A program made the position numbers and the translations under genes. The notes below the pieces were generated by a model. The model searched no databases and was not told the DNA's origin. It saw nothing but the letters and a program-made list of their open reading frames with translations. This document shows positions 24,916-35,654 of a stretch of DNA of 64,000 nucleotides, one piece after another. The stretch lies in contig NZ_ANFX01000013.1 in the NCBI RefSeq assembly GCF_000331285.1, forward strand, positions 124,001 through 188,000. The letters run 5' to 3'. Position 1 is the stretch's first letter, and every line of letters begins with the position of its first letter. Source of the DNA: Porphyrobacter sp. AAP82. Lineage in GTDB: Bacteria; Pseudomonadota; Alphaproteobacteria; Sphingomonadales; Sphingomonadaceae.

Positions 24916-25015
24916 TCCGGGCGACGATCTCATGCGGCACCGAAACGACTTGAGGCGGAGCGGCAGTGAAGGTGCCGGGGGAGCTCAGCCAGCACCGCCG
25001 GCGCCAGCGGGTTCC

Positions 25016-25543
25016 CTAGAGATATTGCATCCGGATCGTCATCCGCGTGACCCCCGGGCCCGCGGTGAAGCGCACCTTGTCGACCGGAGGGGCCTGCGGG
25101 ACGAGGCCGAGGATCTTCCTGATCCCGGGATTGTTCGACATGCCCGCCCCGTCGGTCGAAACGTCGGTCTTGCGGTTGCCGTTGGTGTCGTGCTGGACCG
25201 CGATGGCAAAGTCGCCCGCCGCAGGCAGCGGCACGCACACCGTCATGCTGCCCGCCTGCGGGCGCGCGTCGACGCGCATGACGTAGCGCTTGCTCACCAG
25301 CCAGTCGGCCTTGGTGGCGGGATAGGCGCGCACGAACAGGTTGCCGGCCGAAGACTTGAGGCCGGTCACCGTGACGTGCACCGCCGGGCCCTTGCCCGCA
25401 GCGCATTGCGACAGGTCGTTGTTCATGCTCCGCCCGTAGGCATAGCCCTGCGCCGCGACCGGCAGCGCCAGCGCCGCGGCCAGCACGGCAGCCCCGGCGG
25501 CGCGGCGCGCGAGAGGGGCGGAGAAGGGCGAAAGCGCAGTCAT
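25016..25543 (-). CDS. DUF2141 domain protein, secreted
   Basis: 175 residues. From the ATG at 25543 there is a good signal peptide (PLARRAAGAAVLAAALALPV, ending AAQG); an ATG 42 bases further up gives a longer, less typical leader. The DUF2141 core shows VHVTVTGLKSSAGNLFVRAY, a FAIAVQHDTNGNRKTDVS loop and a final RMTIRMQYL strand. It is a paralogue of the protein encoded at 9029, with an added N-terminal 40-residue region containing one Cys. It stands alone and converges with the lipid-kinase/Tam41-like pair. The role is unknown, probably in the envelope. Confidence 0.85.
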   Translation of the reverse strand: MTALSPFSAPLARRAAGAAVLAAALALPVAAQGYAYGRSMNNDLSQCAAGKGPAVHVTVTGLKSSAGNLFVRAYPATKADWLVSKRYVMRVDARPQAGSMTVCVPLPAAGDFAIAVQHDTNGNRKTDVSTDGAGMSNNPGIRKILGLVPQAPPVDKVRFTAGPGVTRMTIRMQYL

Positions 25544-25789
25544 GGGCAGGCTCGCAAAGCTAGGTCTGGCACAAGCGGCGCGCAAGCCGGCAGAGAGGGG
25601 GGAGGCAGCCGCGCGCCGACGGGATGGCAGCGGGCCTATGGGGTCATCTGCCTGAATTGCGGCTTAATTGGCCGCTTTTGTCCCGTTCAGGGCGCGGCGC
25701 GGTGGAAAAGCAGACAAATCGCCTTGTGGCGCGAATCGCCCCGCTCCTATGTCCGGTAAAGCGTCCCAGAAAGGCTCATCGCCCGCGCC

Positions 25790-26452
25790 ATGCCCGCACC
25801 CCTCATCTCCCCCTCGATCCTGTCCGCCGATTTCGCCCGGCTCGGCGAAGAGGTGCGCGCTGTCGACGCGGCGGGGGCGGACTGGATCCATATCGATGTG
25901 ATGGACGGGCATTTCGTGCCCAACATCACCATCGGCCCCGACGTGGTGAAGGCGCTGCGTCCGCATACGGCCAAGCCCTTCGACGTCCACCTGATGATCG
26001 CGCCGGTCGATCCCTACCTCGCCGCCTTCGCCGAGGCGGGCGCGGACATCATCACCGTCCACCCCGAGGCCGGCCCCCACATCCACCGCACGCTGCAAGC
26101 GATCAAGGCGCTGGGCAAGAAAGCGGGCGTGGTCATCAACCCCGGCACGCCGGTGGAGGTGCTCGACAACCTCATGGACATGGCCGACCTCGTCCTGGTG
26201 ATGAGCGTCAACCCCGGCTTCGGCGGGCAGAGCTTCATCCCCTCGCAACTGGACAAGATCGCACGCATCCGCGCGATGATCACCCGTTCGGGCCGCAATA
26301 TCCATCTCGAGGTCGATGGCGGCGTCAATGCCGAGACCGCAAGGCTGTGCGTGGAGGCGGGGGCCGATGTGCTGGTCGCGGGCTCGGCCACCTTCAGGGG
26401 CGGGCCTGATGCCTATGCCGCCAACATCGCTGTGCTGAAGGCGGCGGGGTGA
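25790..26452 (+). CDS. rpe: ribulose-phosphate 3-epimerase
   Basis: Interconverts ribulose 5-phosphate and xylulose 5-phosphate in the pentose phosphate and Calvin pathways. The 220-residue TIM barrel carries all family motifs: [34 protein letters not shown] with metal-binding His and catalytic Asp, [25 protein letters not shown] and EVDGGVN with the second catalytic Asp. It overlaps the following heparinase-like gene (TGATG), and purH comes next on the same strand, so the three genes are probably one transcript. Confidence 0.97.
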   Translation: MPAPLISPSILSADFARLGEEVRAVDAAGADWIHIDVMDGHFVPNITIGPDVVKALRPHTAKPFDVHLMIAPVDPYLAAFAEAGADIITVHPEAGPHIHRTLQAIKALGKKAGVVINPGTPVEVLDNLMDMADLVLVMSVNPGFGGQSFIPSQLDKIARIRAMITRSGRNIHLEVDGGVNAETARLCVEAGADVLVAGSATFRGGPDAYAANIAVLKAAG

Positions 26453-28332
26453 TGGATACGCTGCTGCGCTCCCCCGCTGCCAGCCGCGCCGAGGCGCTGG
26501 TCGAACGGGTCGCGGATGCGCCGGTGCTGCCGCTCGGGCAGGGGGCCGAACCGGGCGCCGAGGCCGCACCGCCGCCCGTGAAGGAACCCTCGCGCGCGCT
26601 GGCGCTCAGCGATGTCATCGCGGTCCGATCGGGCCCGGGCGAAGCGCTGATCCGGCTCGCCTACCGCATCGGCATCCCCGGCCACGCCATCGCCGCCCCG
26701 TTCCGCCGCCCGCAGGCGGTGCGGGTGACGGCAACCGTGGAGAGCCCGAACCGCGGCGACCGCATGGCGGGCACTGCACTGCGCGCCGGGCACTTCCTGA
26801 TCCACGGCGTGCGCCTGCCGATCGCGAGCTTCGATTTCTCGGTGAGCGCGCACCACGCCCCGGGGGTCGAGCGGGTGGTGCATTCCTTCGCCTGGCTCGC
26901 CGATCTTGCCGCCAGCGCCCCGCGCGCCGATGGCGCCGCGGTGGCCGAACGGATCGCCGGCCTGTGGCTCCACGGCCATGGCGCACCCGGCAAAGGCCCG
27001 GCGTGGGAGCCGGAGCTGGCGGGCCTGCGGCTCGTCGCATGGCTGGTCCACGCCCCGCTGATGCTCGGGGGCAATGACAAGACGCTGAAGTCGCGCCTGC
27101 TTGCCGCCATCGCCGCGACTGCCGGCTGGCTCGACAAGCGCGCCCCCAAGGAGCCTGCGGGGCTCGGGCAGGTCGCCGCTTGGGCGGGCGTGGTCGCGGC
27201 AGGGCTGCTGCTCCCCCACGGCAAGCCGCGACGGCTGTTCGGCGAGGCCGGGCTGGTCACGGCACTGGGCGACATGGTGGGCGAGGATGGCGGCGTGCTG
27301 TCGCGCTGCCCTGCCGCGCAACTCGACGCGATCCGCCTGCTGACCGATCTGCTGGCGTGCTACGATGCCGCCGAAGTCACCCCTCCCCCCGCGCTCGGCG
27401 TGATGCGCGAGCTGCTGGTGCCGCCGCTGCTGGCGCTCCGGCATGGCGACGGGGCGCTTGGCAGCTGGCAGGGGCAGGGCGCGATCCCCGCCGACCGCGT
27501 CAATGCCGTGATCGAGGCCTCGGGCGTGCGCACCCGCCCGCTCGCCAGCGCTGCCGGCTGGGGCTACAGCCGCATCAAGGCGGGCGAGACGCTGCTGCAA
27601 TTCGACACCGCCCCGCCTCCGCGCGCCAAACACGCGCGCACCGGCTGCGCCTCGACCCTCGCCTTCGAGCTTTCCGACGGGCCGCAGCGGATCATCGTCA
27701 ATTGCGGCGGCGCGGCGCTTGCCGGCGGTCAGGTGCCCGCACGCATCGGGCAGGGCCTGCGGGCGACAGCCGCCTTTTCGAGCCTGGTGCTCGACAACGC
27801 CAATTCGACCGCGGTGCTGCTCCACGGCCAGCTCGGCAAGGGGGTCGAGACGGTGGAATTCGACCGCCGCCAGATCGCCCGCCCCGGGCCCAGCTCAAAT
27901 AGGCGTGAGGCGACCCGGATCGAGGCCGCGCACAACGGCTATGCGGGGCGCTTCGGCCTCACCCACCAGCGCATCCTGACCCTTTCGGGCGACGGCACCG
28001 AACTTGCGGGCGAGGATATCCTCGTCCCCGCGAGCAAGAACGGCAAGCGCGGCAAGATCGGCTTTGCGATCCGCTTTCACCTCGGGCGCGGGGTCGAGGT
28101 GCAGCTTTCCCCCGACAAGCGCGGGGCGAGCCTGCTGCTGCCCGACGGTCGGCTCTGGCAATTCCGCCTGGGCGGCGATAGGGGCGAGGCCGGCGAGATC
28201 ACCTTGCATGCCGAGGACAGCCTGTGGGTCGACGGCGAGGGCCGCCCGCACGCGACCGAGCAGCTGGTGATCGAGGGACTGGCACAGCGCAGCGGGGGAC
28301 AATTCTCCTGGCGCTTCAAGAAAACGGGGTAG
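26452..28332 (+). CDS. heparinase II/III-like family protein
   Basis: 626 residues, soluble. The N-terminal half is helical ([52 protein letters not shown]), as in the alpha-barrel of polysaccharide lyases. The C-terminal half (from about 355, with [20 protein letters not shown] through [19 protein letters not shown]) is the beta-sandwich heparinase II/III domain. It has no signal peptide, so a cytoplasmic location is likely and its substrate is unlikely to be heparin. Position between rpe and purH is typical in this bacterial group, but its role there is not known. A GTG three bases before the ATG could also serve as start. Confidence 0.85.
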   Translation: MDTLLRSPAASRAEALVERVADAPVLPLGQGAEPGAEAAPPPVKEPSRALALSDVIAVRSGPGEALIRLAYRIGIPGHAIAAPFRRPQAVRVTATVESPNRGDRMAGTALRAGHFLIHGVRLPIASFDFSVSAHHAPGVERVVHSFAWLADLAASAPRADGAAVAERIAGLWLHGHGAPGKGPAWEPELAGLRLVAWLVHAPLMLGGNDKTLKSRLLAAIAATAGWLDKRAPKEPAGLGQVAAWAGVVAAGLLLPHGKPRRLFGEAGLVTALGDMVGEDGGVLSRCPAAQLDAIRLLTDLLACYDAAEVTPPPALGVMRELLVPPLLALRHGDGALGSWQGQGAIPADRVNAVIEASGVRTRPLASAAGWGYSRIKAGETLLQFDTAPPPRAKHARTGCASTLAFELSDGPQRIIVNCGGAALAGGQVPARIGQGLRATAAFSSLVLDNANSTAVLLHGQLGKGVETVEFDRRQIARPGPSSNRREATRIEAAHNGYAGRFGLTHQRILTLSGDGTELAGEDILVPASKNGKRGKIGFAIRFHLGRGVEVQLSPDKRGASLLLPDGRLWQFRLGGDRGEAGEITLHAEDSLWVDGEGRPHATEQLVIEGLAQRSGGQFSWRFKKTG

Positions 28333-28340
28333 TTTCGATC

Positions 28341-29942
28341 ATGGCCGATGGTGCGATTTTGCGGGCGCTGCTGTCAGTGTCCGACAAGAGCGGTTTGGCG
28401 GACCTCGGCCGTGACCTCGCGGCGCGCGGGGTCGAACTGGTGAGCACCGGCGGCACCGCCAAGGCCTTGCGGGATGCAGGCCTCGTGGTGAAGGACGTCT
28501 CCGACCTCACCGGTTTCCCCGAGATGATGGACGGACGGGTCAAGACCCTCCACCCCGCGGTTCACGGCGGGCTGCTCGCCCTGCGCGACAATCCCGAGCA
28601 CGTCGCGGCGATGGAAGCCCACGGGATCGGCGCGATCGATCTCGTCGTGGTCAACCTCTATCCCTTCGAGGCTGCGGTCGGGAAGGGGGCGTCGCGCGAG
28701 GAAGTGATCGAGAACATCGACATCGGCGGGCCCTCGATGGTGCGCTCGGCGGCGAAGAACCACGGCTTCGTGACGATCCTCACCGACCCGGCCGATTACG
28801 CCGCGCTGGTCGCGGAAATGGACGCCAATGGCGGCGCGACCACGCAAGCCTTCCGCACGCGGATGGCCGGCAAGGCCTATGCCCGCACCGCCGCTTACGA
28901 TTCGGCGATCGCGAGCTGGTTCGCCTTTTCCCCTGCCGCCTCGGATGAGCCGACGCTGTTCCCCGAGACGCTGCCGATGGCGCTGAAGCGCGCCGATACC
29001 CTGCGCTACGGCGAGAACCCGCACCAGTCGGCGGCGATCTATGTGCCGCAGGTCGCGGGCACCGCCGGCGTGCCGCAGGCGGCGCAGTTGCAGGGCAAGG
29101 AGCTGTCCTACAACAACTTGAACGATGCCGATGCTGCGCTCGAACTGGCAGCGGAATTTGCGGGCCAAGAGCCGGCGGTGGTGATCGTCAAGCACGCCAA
29201 CCCCTGCGGCGTGGCGCAAGGGCCTTCGCTGCTGAGCGCTTGGGAAGCGGCGCTGGCGTGCGATTCCGTCTCGGCCTTCGGGGGCATCGTCGCGGTCAAC
29301 ACCGAACTCGATGCCGCGACCGCCGAGGCGATCAGCGCGATCTTCACCGAAGTCGTGATCGCCCCGTCGGTCTCGGAAGAGGCCAAGGCGATCTTCGCCC
29401 GGAAGAAGAACCTGCGTCTGCTCGAATGCGGCCAGCTTCCCAACCCGCGGCGGGGGGGCCTTGCCCTCAAGACCATCGCCGGGGGTGTGCTGATCCAGTC
29501 GCGCGACAACGGGGCGATCAGCGCGGACGACCTGAAGGTGGTGACAAGGCGCGCGCCCACGGAGCAGGAACTGAAGGACTGCCTGTTCGCCTGGACCGTC
29601 GCGCGCCACGTCAAGTCCAACGCCATCGTCTACGCCAAGGACGGCGCGACCGCCGGGATCGGCGCAGGGCAGATGAACCGCCGCGATTCGGCGCGCATCG
29701 CCGCGATCAAGGCAAAGGAAGCTGCCGAAACCCACGGCTGGGCCGCCCCCCGCACCGTCGGCAGCGCAGTCGCCTCGGACGCCTTCTTCCCCTTCGCCGA
29801 CGGGCTGATCTCCGCCGCCGACGCGGGCGCTACCGCGGTCATCCAGCCGGGCGGCTCGATCCGCGACGACGAAGTGATCGCCGCCGCCGACGCCGCGGGC
29901 CTTGCGATGGTGTTCACCGGAATGCGGCATTTCAGGCACTGA
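28341..29942 (+). CDS. purH: bifunctional AICAR transformylase / IMP cyclohydrolase
   Basis: Carries out the last two steps of IMP synthesis in the cytoplasm. 533 residues, the usual length. The N-terminal MGS-like cyclohydrolase domain (about 1-150) has [27 protein letters not shown] and [16 protein letters not shown]. The C-terminal transformylase shows [26 protein letters not shown] and [12 protein letters not shown] with the catalytic Lys-His. The frame is open for 39 codons further upstream, but the family start is [16 protein letters not shown] at 28341, nine bases after the heparinase gene. A hairpin at 29951-29971 follows the stop by eight bases. Confidence 0.98.
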   Translation: MADGAILRALLSVSDKSGLADLGRDLAARGVELVSTGGTAKALRDAGLVVKDVSDLTGFPEMMDGRVKTLHPAVHGGLLALRDNPEHVAAMEAHGIGAIDLVVVNLYPFEAAVGKGASREEVIENIDIGGPSMVRSAAKNHGFVTILTDPADYAALVAEMDANGGATTQAFRTRMAGKAYARTAAYDSAIASWFAFSPAASDEPTLFPETLPMALKRADTLRYGENPHQSAAIYVPQVAGTAGVPQAAQLQGKELSYNNLNDADAALELAAEFAGQEPAVVIVKHANPCGVAQGPSLLSAWEAALACDSVSAFGGIVAVNTELDAATAEAISAIFTEVVIAPSVSEEAKAIFARKKNLRLLECGQLPNPRRGGLALKTIAGGVLIQSRDNGAISADDLKVVTRRAPTEQELKDCLFAWTVARHVKSNAIVYAKDGATAGIGAGQMNRRDSARIAAIKAKEAAETHGWAAPRTVGSAVASDAFFPFADGLISAADAGATAVIQPGGSIRDDEVIAAADAAGLAMVFTGMRHFRH

Positions 29943-29950
29943 TGTTTGTG

Positions 29951-30045
29951 TGCCCGCCTTGCGCGGGCACATCCTCGGTGCTGTTTCCTTCGCTTCGCTA
30001 GCGAGCACCTGCGGCCCGCGCCGTGCGCTCGCGGGCCTGTGGCCC
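29951..30045 (-). repeat. dispersed hairpin-ended intergenic repeat (copy b)
   Basis: Read on the minus strand it has the order seen in copies c and e: GCGAGCGCACG, GGCCGCAGGTGC, AGCGAAGCGAAGG, ACAGCACCGAGGA, then a perfect terminal hairpin (GTGCCCGC 29951-29958 with GCGGGCAC 29964-29971, five-base loop). The hairpin lies directly behind the purH stop and may end that transcript. The whole gap 29943-30305 (363 bases) holds no gene: this repeat, two more hairpins (30054-30088) and about 215 bases of otherwise featureless DNA that should include the promoter of the next genes. Confidence 0.7.
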
Positions 30046-30053
30046 GTTCCAGT

Positions 30054-30088
30054 CCTCCCCTTCAGGGGAGGGGGACCACCGCAGGTGG
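30054..30088. other. two small adjacent hairpins
   Basis: CCTCCCC-ttca-GGGGAGG (30054-30071) and CCACC-gca-GGTGG (30076-30088) are perfect stem-loops within the purH downstream gap. Similar purine/pyrimidine-rich hairpins are a common interspersed feature of high-GC alphaproteobacteria. Possible terminator or repeat; no T tract follows. Confidence 0.45.
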
Positions 30089-30305
30089 TGGAGGGGCGAG
30101 CGACAGGGCCCGCTAAGCAATCCCCCGCATTCGTCGCATCCGCCGCACGGCTCGGCCCGCATGGCCCTTAAGCGCAACTATTTTTCAGCCGTCCCGTAAC
30201 CAGTATAGGGCTGCGTCCCTAATACGGCCTGTCGCCAGTTCATCCCGCCGCAATCCGGCAGCGGGCAAGGAACCGGCGAGAAACACCGCGATTCACGAGC
30301 CCCCG

Positions 30306-30503
30306 ATGCGCCTCTTTTCCTCCGAGCTGTTCCGCAATTTCGGCATCGGTTTCGTCCTTGGGGCGGTGCTGATCGTCGGCGGACACGCAGAAGGCTGGAA
30401 CGCCGCGGTGGCCTCGCCCGCGCAGGCCGCCGAGATGCCCGCCCCCTCCGGCACCAATCCGGCTCCTTCCGGCGAGTTCGTGATCGCGCCTGTCGAAGGC
30501 TGA
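30306..30503 (+). CDS. small single-pass membrane or secreted protein
   Basis: 65 residues: RLFSSELFRNFGIGFVLGAVLIVGG forms one membrane segment or uncleaved signal (about 9-27), followed by an Ala/Pro-rich tail (SPAQAAEMPAPSGTNPAPSG) that may reach the periplasm. It lies four bases before msrA on the same strand and is probably co-transcribed with it. No family recognised. The tight spacing to msrA and the sensible hydrophobic profile support it being real. Confidence 0.65.
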   Translation: MRLFSSELFRNFGIGFVLGAVLIVGGHAEGWNAAVASPAQAAEMPAPSGTNPAPSGEFVIAPVEG

Positions 30504-30507
30504 TCCC

Positions 30508-31188
30508 ATGCACAAGATTGCCGCTCTCCTCGCCGCCGGTTCGCTGGCGCTGAGCGCCTGCGCGGGCCCCGCACTGGCCGAGGAACCCGTCGCCGCCCCC
30601 GCCGCCGCCCGTGTCGCCAAGGAACCGGCCGGTCTCAAGACGGCGGTCTTCGCCGGCGGCTGCTTCTGGGGGGTCGAGGGCGTGTTCAGCCATGTGAAGG
30701 GCGTCAAGAGCGCGGTGTCCGGCTACCACGGCGGCACCAGGGCGAGCGCGTCCTACGACCTCGTCTCGAGCGGCGTCACCGATCACGCCGAAGCCGTGCG
30801 CATCACCTATGACCCGGCGGTGGTGCGCTATGACCAGTTGCTGCGGATCTTCTTCTCGGTGGTCGCCGACCCGACATTGAAGAATCGCCAGGGTCCGGAT
30901 GTGGGCACCCAGTACCGCGCCGCGATCGTGCCGATGAACGCCGAACAGAGCGCGGTCGCCAAGGCCTATCTTGCGCAAATGGGCAAATCGGGCGTGTGGG
31001 CAAAGCCGATCGTGACGAAGATCGAGCCCTACAAGGCCTTCTATGCAGCCGAGGCCTATCACCAGGACTTCATGCTCAACAACCCGAAGCACGGCTACAT
31101 CCTGCGCTGGGATGCGCCCAAGGTGGCGGCGTTGAAGCGCATGTATCCGACCTTCTACCGGGCGGGCTTCCTCAAGGACGCGTCCTAG
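30508..31188 (+). CDS. msrA: peptide methionine sulfoxide reductase MsrA, secreted lipoprotein form
   Basis: Reduces the S-form of methionine sulfoxide in proteins. The 226 residues start with a signal peptide containing a lipobox-like LSAC near residue 18 (a signal peptidase I site ALAEE is also possible), then the MsrA domain with the catalytic Cys in FAGGCFWGVEGVF (about residue 52), SGYHGG, DHAEAVRITYDP and YHQDFMLNN. It is therefore an envelope enzyme, not the cytosolic one. A matching secreted MsrB is encoded at 46299. The 65-residue membrane protein gene precedes it by four bases. Confidence 0.95.
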   Translation: MHKIAALLAAGSLALSACAGPALAEEPVAAPAAARVAKEPAGLKTAVFAGGCFWGVEGVFSHVKGVKSAVSGYHGGTRASASYDLVSSGVTDHAEAVRITYDPAVVRYDQLLRIFFSVVADPTLKNRQGPDVGTQYRAAIVPMNAEQSAVAKAYLAQMGKSGVWAKPIVTKIEPYKAFYAAEAYHQDFMLNNPKHGYILRWDAPKVAALKRMYPTFYRAGFLKDAS

Positions 31189-31297
31189 TTTCCGATAGCG
31201 CTGGCGCGCGATGCGGACCTCCCCAAACGGAAGGTGGCCGCCAAGCAAAAGCGCCCCCCACTGGCGCTCCACGGCAAGTCTCATTATATTCGCAGGC

Positions 31298-31777
31298 ATG
31301 GGACAGCACGCGCACGATCATGGGGATCATCGGCACAAGGAACTCGCCGGGGAGGATCTCGTCGCCGGAGCCGCGGGTGCGCTGGTCGCATCCGGCGAGC
31401 AGTGGACCGCGATGCGCGAGGCGGTCTTCGCCGAGCTGGCCCGGCACGAGCGCCCGGTCTCGGCCTATGACATCGCCGACAACCTTTCCGCCGCGCGCGG
31501 CAAGCGGGTTGCGCCCAACTCGGTCTACCGCATCCTCGATCTGTTCGTGGCGGGCAACCTCGCGATGCGGGTCGAGAGCGCCAATGCCTACCTCGCCAAT
31601 ACCCACCCGGGCTGCGCGCATGACTGCATCTTCCTGGTCTGCGACGAATGCGGCGAGGCCGCCCATGTCGACGACGAGGAGGTCAGCCGCGCCGTGCGCA
31701 CCATCGCCGCCGCGCGCGATTTCCGCGCCACCCGCCCGGTGCTGGAAATCCGCGGGCTGTGCAAAGCCTGCGCCTGA
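31298..31777 (+). CDS. Fur-family regulator, Zur-like
   Basis: 159 residues. A His-rich leader (MGQHAHDHGDHRH) precedes the winged-helix domain (WTAMREAVFAELARHERPVS, APNSVYRILDLFVAGNLAMR) and a C-terminal dimerisation domain with two structural-zinc CxxC pairs (CDECGEA and CKAC) and AHDCIFLVC. The combination of His-rich N-terminus and sequence style is closer to Zur (zinc uptake regulator) than to Fur or PerR, but effector metal is an inference. ATG at 31298 is chosen; residues upstream in the open frame do not resemble the family. No zinc transporter genes are adjacent. Confidence 0.85.
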   Translation: MGQHAHDHGDHRHKELAGEDLVAGAAGALVASGEQWTAMREAVFAELARHERPVSAYDIADNLSAARGKRVAPNSVYRILDLFVAGNLAMRVESANAYLANTHPGCAHDCIFLVCDECGEAAHVDDEEVSRAVRTIAAARDFRATRPVLEIRGLCKACA

Positions 31778-31966
31778 GGCCACTTGCGGCAAATCGCTGA
31801 CGCGCCCTTGCCGGTGGCAGACGCGCCCCGTCCACGCTGCACTTGATCGGGCGGACCAAGGCGATTTCCGAGCGCCACGGTCCTCGGCAAGACCACGACA
31901 AACCGCGTTTGATCTCGCTCAACCTCACATCGACAGGCCAGACTTACAGGTGTAAGGCCAGCGGTT

Positions 31967-33910
31967 ATGACACAATCGCCTTACACTCCCCTGCTCGATC
32001 AGGTTGACACTCCCGACGACCTGCGCCGCCTCAAGCCCGAACAGCTCCGCCAGCTCGCCGACGAATTGCGCACCGAGATGATCGATGCGGTCAGCACCTC
32101 GGGCGGGCACCTCGGCTCGGGCCTCGGCGTGGTCGAGCTGACTGTTGCGATCCACTATGTCTTCAACACACCCGACGACAAGCTGGTGTGGGACGTGGGG
32201 CACCAGTGCTATCCGCACAAGATCATCACCGGCCGCCGCGACCGCATCCGTACCCTGCGCCAGGGCGGGGGCCTCAGCGGCTTCACCAAGCGGTCCGAGA
32301 GCGAATACGACCCCTTCGGCGCGGCGCACTCCTCGACCTCGATCTCGGCGGCGCTGGGCTTTGCCATCGCCAACAAGCTGCAGAACAAGCCGGGCCGCGG
32401 GATCGCGGTGATCGGTGACGGCTCGATGAGCGCCGGCATGGCCTACGAGGCGATGAACAACGCGGCCCAGGCGGGCAACCGGCTGATCGTGATCCTCAAC
32501 GACAACGACATGTCGATCGCCCCGCCGGTAGGGGGGCTATCGGCCTATCTGGCGCGCATGGTGTCGTCCTCCGAATATCTCGGCATCCGCAGCCTCGCCT
32601 CGCGCGCCGTGAAGAAGATGAGCCGCCGCCTGCATGACACCATCGGCAAGGCCGAGGAATTCACCCGCGGCATGGTGACCGGCGGCACCCTGTTCGAGGA
32701 ATTGGGCTTCTACTATGTCGGCCCGATCGACGGGCACAATCTCGACCACCTCCTGCCCGTGCTGGAGAACGTGCGGGACACCTCCGAAGGCCCGGTGCTG
32801 ATCCATGTCGTGACCGAAAAGGGCAAGGGCTATGCCCCGGCGGAAAACTCGGCCGACAAGTATCACGGGGTCCCGAAGTTCAACGTCGTCACCGGCGAGA
32901 AGGCCAAGAGCGCGCCTTCCGCGCCCGCCTATCAGGACGTGTTCGGCCTGACGCTGGCCAAGCTCGCCGAGAGCGATGATCGCATCTGCGCGATCACCGC
33001 CGCCATGCCGAGCGGCACCGGGGTCGACAAGTTCGCCAAGGCGCACCCTGCCCGCACCTTCGATGTCGGCATTGCCGAACAGCACGCGGTGACCTTCGCG
33101 GCGGGCCTCGCGGCGGAAGGCATGCGGCCCTTCGCGGCGATCTATTCGACCTTCCTCCAGCGCGCTTACGACCAGGTGGTGCACGATGTGTGCATCCAGA
33201 ACCTGCCCGTGCGCTTCGCCATCGACCGCGCGGGGCTGGTCGGCGCGGACGGCGCGACCCACGCCGGCTCCTTCGATATCACCTATCTCGCCACGCTCCC
33301 CAACATGGTGGTGATGGCCGCCGCCGACGAGGCCGAACTGGTCCACATGACCTACACCGCCGCCGAGTATGACGCGGGCCCCATCGCCTTCCGCTACCCG
33401 CGCGGCAACGGCACCGGCGTGCCGATGCCCGAGGTTCCGGTGAAGCTCGAAATCGGCAAGGGCCGGCTGGTGCGCGCCAACAAGAATGGGGGCAACAAGG
33501 TCGCGATCCTCTCGCTGGGCGCGCGCCTTGCCGAGGCGCTGAAGGCGGCCGACACGCTCGAGGCCAAGGGGCTTTCGACCACGGTTGCCGACCTGCGCTT
33601 TGCCAAGCCGCTCGATGAAGAGCTGATCGCCAGGCTGATGCGCACTCACGAGGTGATCGTCACGGTCGAGGAAGGCGCCATTGGCGGCCTCGGCGCGCAT
33701 GTCCTGACCTTCGCGAGCGACGAGGGCCTGACCGACAACGGGTTGAAGGTGCGGACGCTGCGCCTGCCCGATACCTTCATCGATCACGACGATCCGGTGA
33801 AGCAGTATGACGAGGCAGGGCTGAACGCGCCGCAGATCCTCGACACCGTGCTGAAGGCCCTGAAGCACAACTCTGCCGGAATCGAGACGGGCGAAGAGGC
33901 GCGTGCCTGA
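31967..33910 (+). CDS. dxs: 1-deoxy-D-xylulose-5-phosphate synthase
   Basis: Thiamine-diphosphate enzyme that condenses pyruvate and glyceraldehyde 3-phosphate, the first step of the MEP isoprenoid pathway. 647 residues, normal length. Motifs: [33 protein letters not shown], the ThDP/Mg loop [34 protein letters not shown] with the catalytic Glu, and [15 protein letters not shown]. It precedes a small membrane-protein gene with which it overlaps by eight bases. The 190-base gap in front (31778-31966) shows no gene. Confidence 0.98.
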   Translation: MTQSPYTPLLDQVDTPDDLRRLKPEQLRQLADELRTEMIDAVSTSGGHLGSGLGVVELTVAIHYVFNTPDDKLVWDVGHQCYPHKIITGRRDRIRTLRQGGGLSGFTKRSESEYDPFGAAHSSTSISAALGFAIANKLQNKPGRGIAVIGDGSMSAGMAYEAMNNAAQAGNRLIVILNDNDMSIAPPVGGLSAYLARMVSSSEYLGIRSLASRAVKKMSRRLHDTIGKAEEFTRGMVTGGTLFEELGFYYVGPIDGHNLDHLLPVLENVRDTSEGPVLIHVVTEKGKGYAPAENSADKYHGVPKFNVVTGEKAKSAPSAPAYQDVFGLTLAKLAESDDRICAITAAMPSGTGVDKFAKAHPARTFDVGIAEQHAVTFAAGLAAEGMRPFAAIYSTFLQRAYDQVVHDVCIQNLPVRFAIDRAGLVGADGATHAGSFDITYLATLPNMVVMAAADEAELVHMTYTAAEYDAGPIAFRYPRGNGTGVPMPEVPVKLEIGKGRLVRANKNGGNKVAILSLGARLAEALKAADTLEAKGLSTTVADLRFAKPLDEELIARLMRTHEVIVTVEEGAIGGLGAHVLTFASDEGLTDNGLKVRTLRLPDTFIDHDDPVKQYDEAGLNAPQILDTVLKALKHNSAGIETGEEARA

Positions 33911-34490
33911 CGCGCCGCCGGAGAGCGCGCCCGAGGCTTTCGTGGCGCGCTACTCGGTTCCCAGGCTGCTGGTCTGGGTCGCCCTGTCAGCCGGGATGGG
34001 CGCGGCAGGCCTGTTCATGGCGGCGACCGGCGGCAGCACCTTCACCCTGCTGGTGGGGGGCGCTGGCGCGGTGTTCTTCGGCGGGATCGCCGCCATCCTC
34101 GCCTTGCGCCTGTCCGACCGGCGGCCGCAGGTGATCATCGACGGCAAGGGCCTCTACGTGCGCTCGCATGGCGAGAAACGCATCGCCCTGCGCTCGATCG
34201 AGACGATGCGCACCGACCAGCTCTCGCCGGACATGATCAAGCTTGCGATCTTCCTGTTCAAGCCCGCCAAATACCCGATCGAGACCCGCCACCGCCGCTT
34301 TATCTGGAAGCTGAACGGCGGCGGCGCGCGCGAATTCTTCGGCGATGTATGGATCTGGACGACCCACCTCGACCAGCCGGTGGACGCCGTGATCCGGGCG
34401 ATCTGGGCGCACCGCCCCGCGACCGAATTCGACCGACGGATGTGGGCGCTCGAGGATGCGGCGCTGGCCATGGGCGAAGGCGCGCCCTAG
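33903..34490 (+). CDS. membrane protein with PH-like domain, STM3941-like
   Basis: 195 residues. Two membrane segments (about 22-42 and 46-66) are followed by a soluble domain that reads [37 protein letters not shown], then [20 protein letters not shown], consistent with the bacterial PH-like domains found after paired helices. Start is GTG at 33903, eight bases inside the end of dxs, with a GAAGAGG site before it. The overlap with dxs indicates translational coupling, but no functional link to isoprenoid synthesis is visible. It stops three bases from the convergent MlaA-like gene. Confidence 0.75.
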   Translation: MPDAPPESAPEAFVARYSVPRLLVWVALSAGMGAAGLFMAATGGSTFTLLVGGAGAVFFGGIAAILALRLSDRRPQVIIDGKGLYVRSHGEKRIALRSIETMRTDQLSPDMIKLAIFLFKPAKYPIETRHRRFIWKLNGGGAREFFGDVWIWTTHLDQPVDAVIRAIWAHRPATEFDRRMWALEDAALAMGEGAP

Positions 34491-34493
34491 ACC

Positions 34494-35531
34494 CTAGCGC
34501 GTTCGGGTGACGGCGAGGCTGTCCGGATTGGCAGGCGGTTCGACCGGGGGCGCAGTTTCGGGCGGGGGTGCGGTTCCGGTTTCGGCCTTCAGCGCCTCCA
34601 GCTCCTCCAGCCACATCCGGTCGCGTTCCGAAATCGGCGCGCCCTTCAGCTGCGCGATGTCGCGGCGGCGCTGGGCGAGGTAGGTCTCGCGGCGCAGACG
34701 GTAGGGATCGTCCGAGGCGCGGATGCTGGCGATCTCCTCGTCGAAGGCGAGGCGCTGGTCGAGGCCGTTGATGAGGAAATAGGTCGCGGCATATTCGATC
34801 CGGTTGAAGGGATCGCCCACCGCCACCGGCAACAGCGCCTGATCGAGCGTGCTGCCGACCAGATCGCGCAGGCTCGTCGCGCCGGTCACGGGGAGGTAAA
34901 GGTAGGGTCCCGATCCGATGCCGTAGAAACCCATGGTGTTGGCAAACCCGTTGCGGCGATAGGGCAGGCCTGCGCGCTTTTCCGCGACATCGAACAGCCC
35001 GCCCACACCCAGCGTCGAATTGATCGCCAGCCGCCCGAGGGTCTCGGCTGCCTTGCCGACCTTGCCCTGCAACAGGAAGTTGAGGGCGACGCTCGGCTCG
35101 CCGAGGTTGCGCACCACATTGCCGAGGCCATCGCGCACCGGATCGGGCAGGGCATCGCGGTAGGCATTGGCGACCGGCTCGACCACCGCCGCATCGACCG
35201 CCTGCGTCACGCGGTAGCTTTCCTCGTTGATCGCCTCGGCCGGATCGCTCTTGGGCGGACCGACCTCGCCCTCGACGACGATCTCGCCGACCGGCGGCGC
35301 GCCATCGGGGGGCGGGGGCTGGTCTCGCGCTGCATCCTGTGCGGCGGCAAGGCTCCAGCCCAGCGGGAGCACGGCGCGCCGCTCGGGCGTCTCGGCTTCG
35401 CCGGCAAGGCTCCACACCCCGGGATCGAGCGCGATATGCGGCGGCGTGGCCGGATCGGCATCGGGCAAGGGGTAGCCGATCGCGGCGCTCATCAGCGCGG
35501 GCGAGGTCGCAAGCAGCACAAACCCGGGCAT
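34494..35531 (-). CDS. MlaA (VacJ) family outer-membrane lipid-transport protein
   Basis: 345 residues. The conserved MlaA domain begins about residue 100 with DPAEAINEESYRVTQAVDAA, then VVEPVANAYRDALPDPVRDG, NVVRNLGEPSVALNFLLQGK, LGRLAINSTLGVGGLFDVA and GFYGIGSGPYLYLPVTGATS, all typical of the ring-shaped protein that returns phospholipids to the inner membrane. The N-terminal 100 residues are unusual: a Pro-rich segment and no lipobox Cys can be seen after the putative signal (MPGFVLLATSPALMSAAIG), so lipid anchoring is doubtful. A proline-rich tail ends the protein. The Mla ABC genes are not adjacent. Confidence 0.85.
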   Translation of the reverse strand: MPGFVLLATSPALMSAAIGYPLPDADPATPPHIALDPGVWSLAGEAETPERRAVLPLGWSLAAAQDAARDQPPPPDGAPPVGEIVVEGEVGPPKSDPAEAINEESYRVTQAVDAAVVEPVANAYRDALPDPVRDGLGNVVRNLGEPSVALNFLLQGKVGKAAETLGRLAINSTLGVGGLFDVAEKRAGLPYRRNGFANTMGFYGIGSGPYLYLPVTGATSLRDLVGSTLDQALLPVAVGDPFNRIEYAATYFLINGLDQRLAFDEEIASIRASDDPYRLRRETYLAQRRRDIAQLKGAPISERDRMWLEELEALKAETGTAPPPETAPPVEPPANPDSLAVTRTR

Positions 35532-35654
35532 GGCATTCCTTTCTCCTGCGCCTTTGCCTCCCCGCCCGGGCGCGCGTCTTCCACGTTTCTTGCCCTTTAC
35601 CCCTTCGACCTTTACGCCAGCTTGAACAGCCAACGATAGCCGCGAAAGACCCTC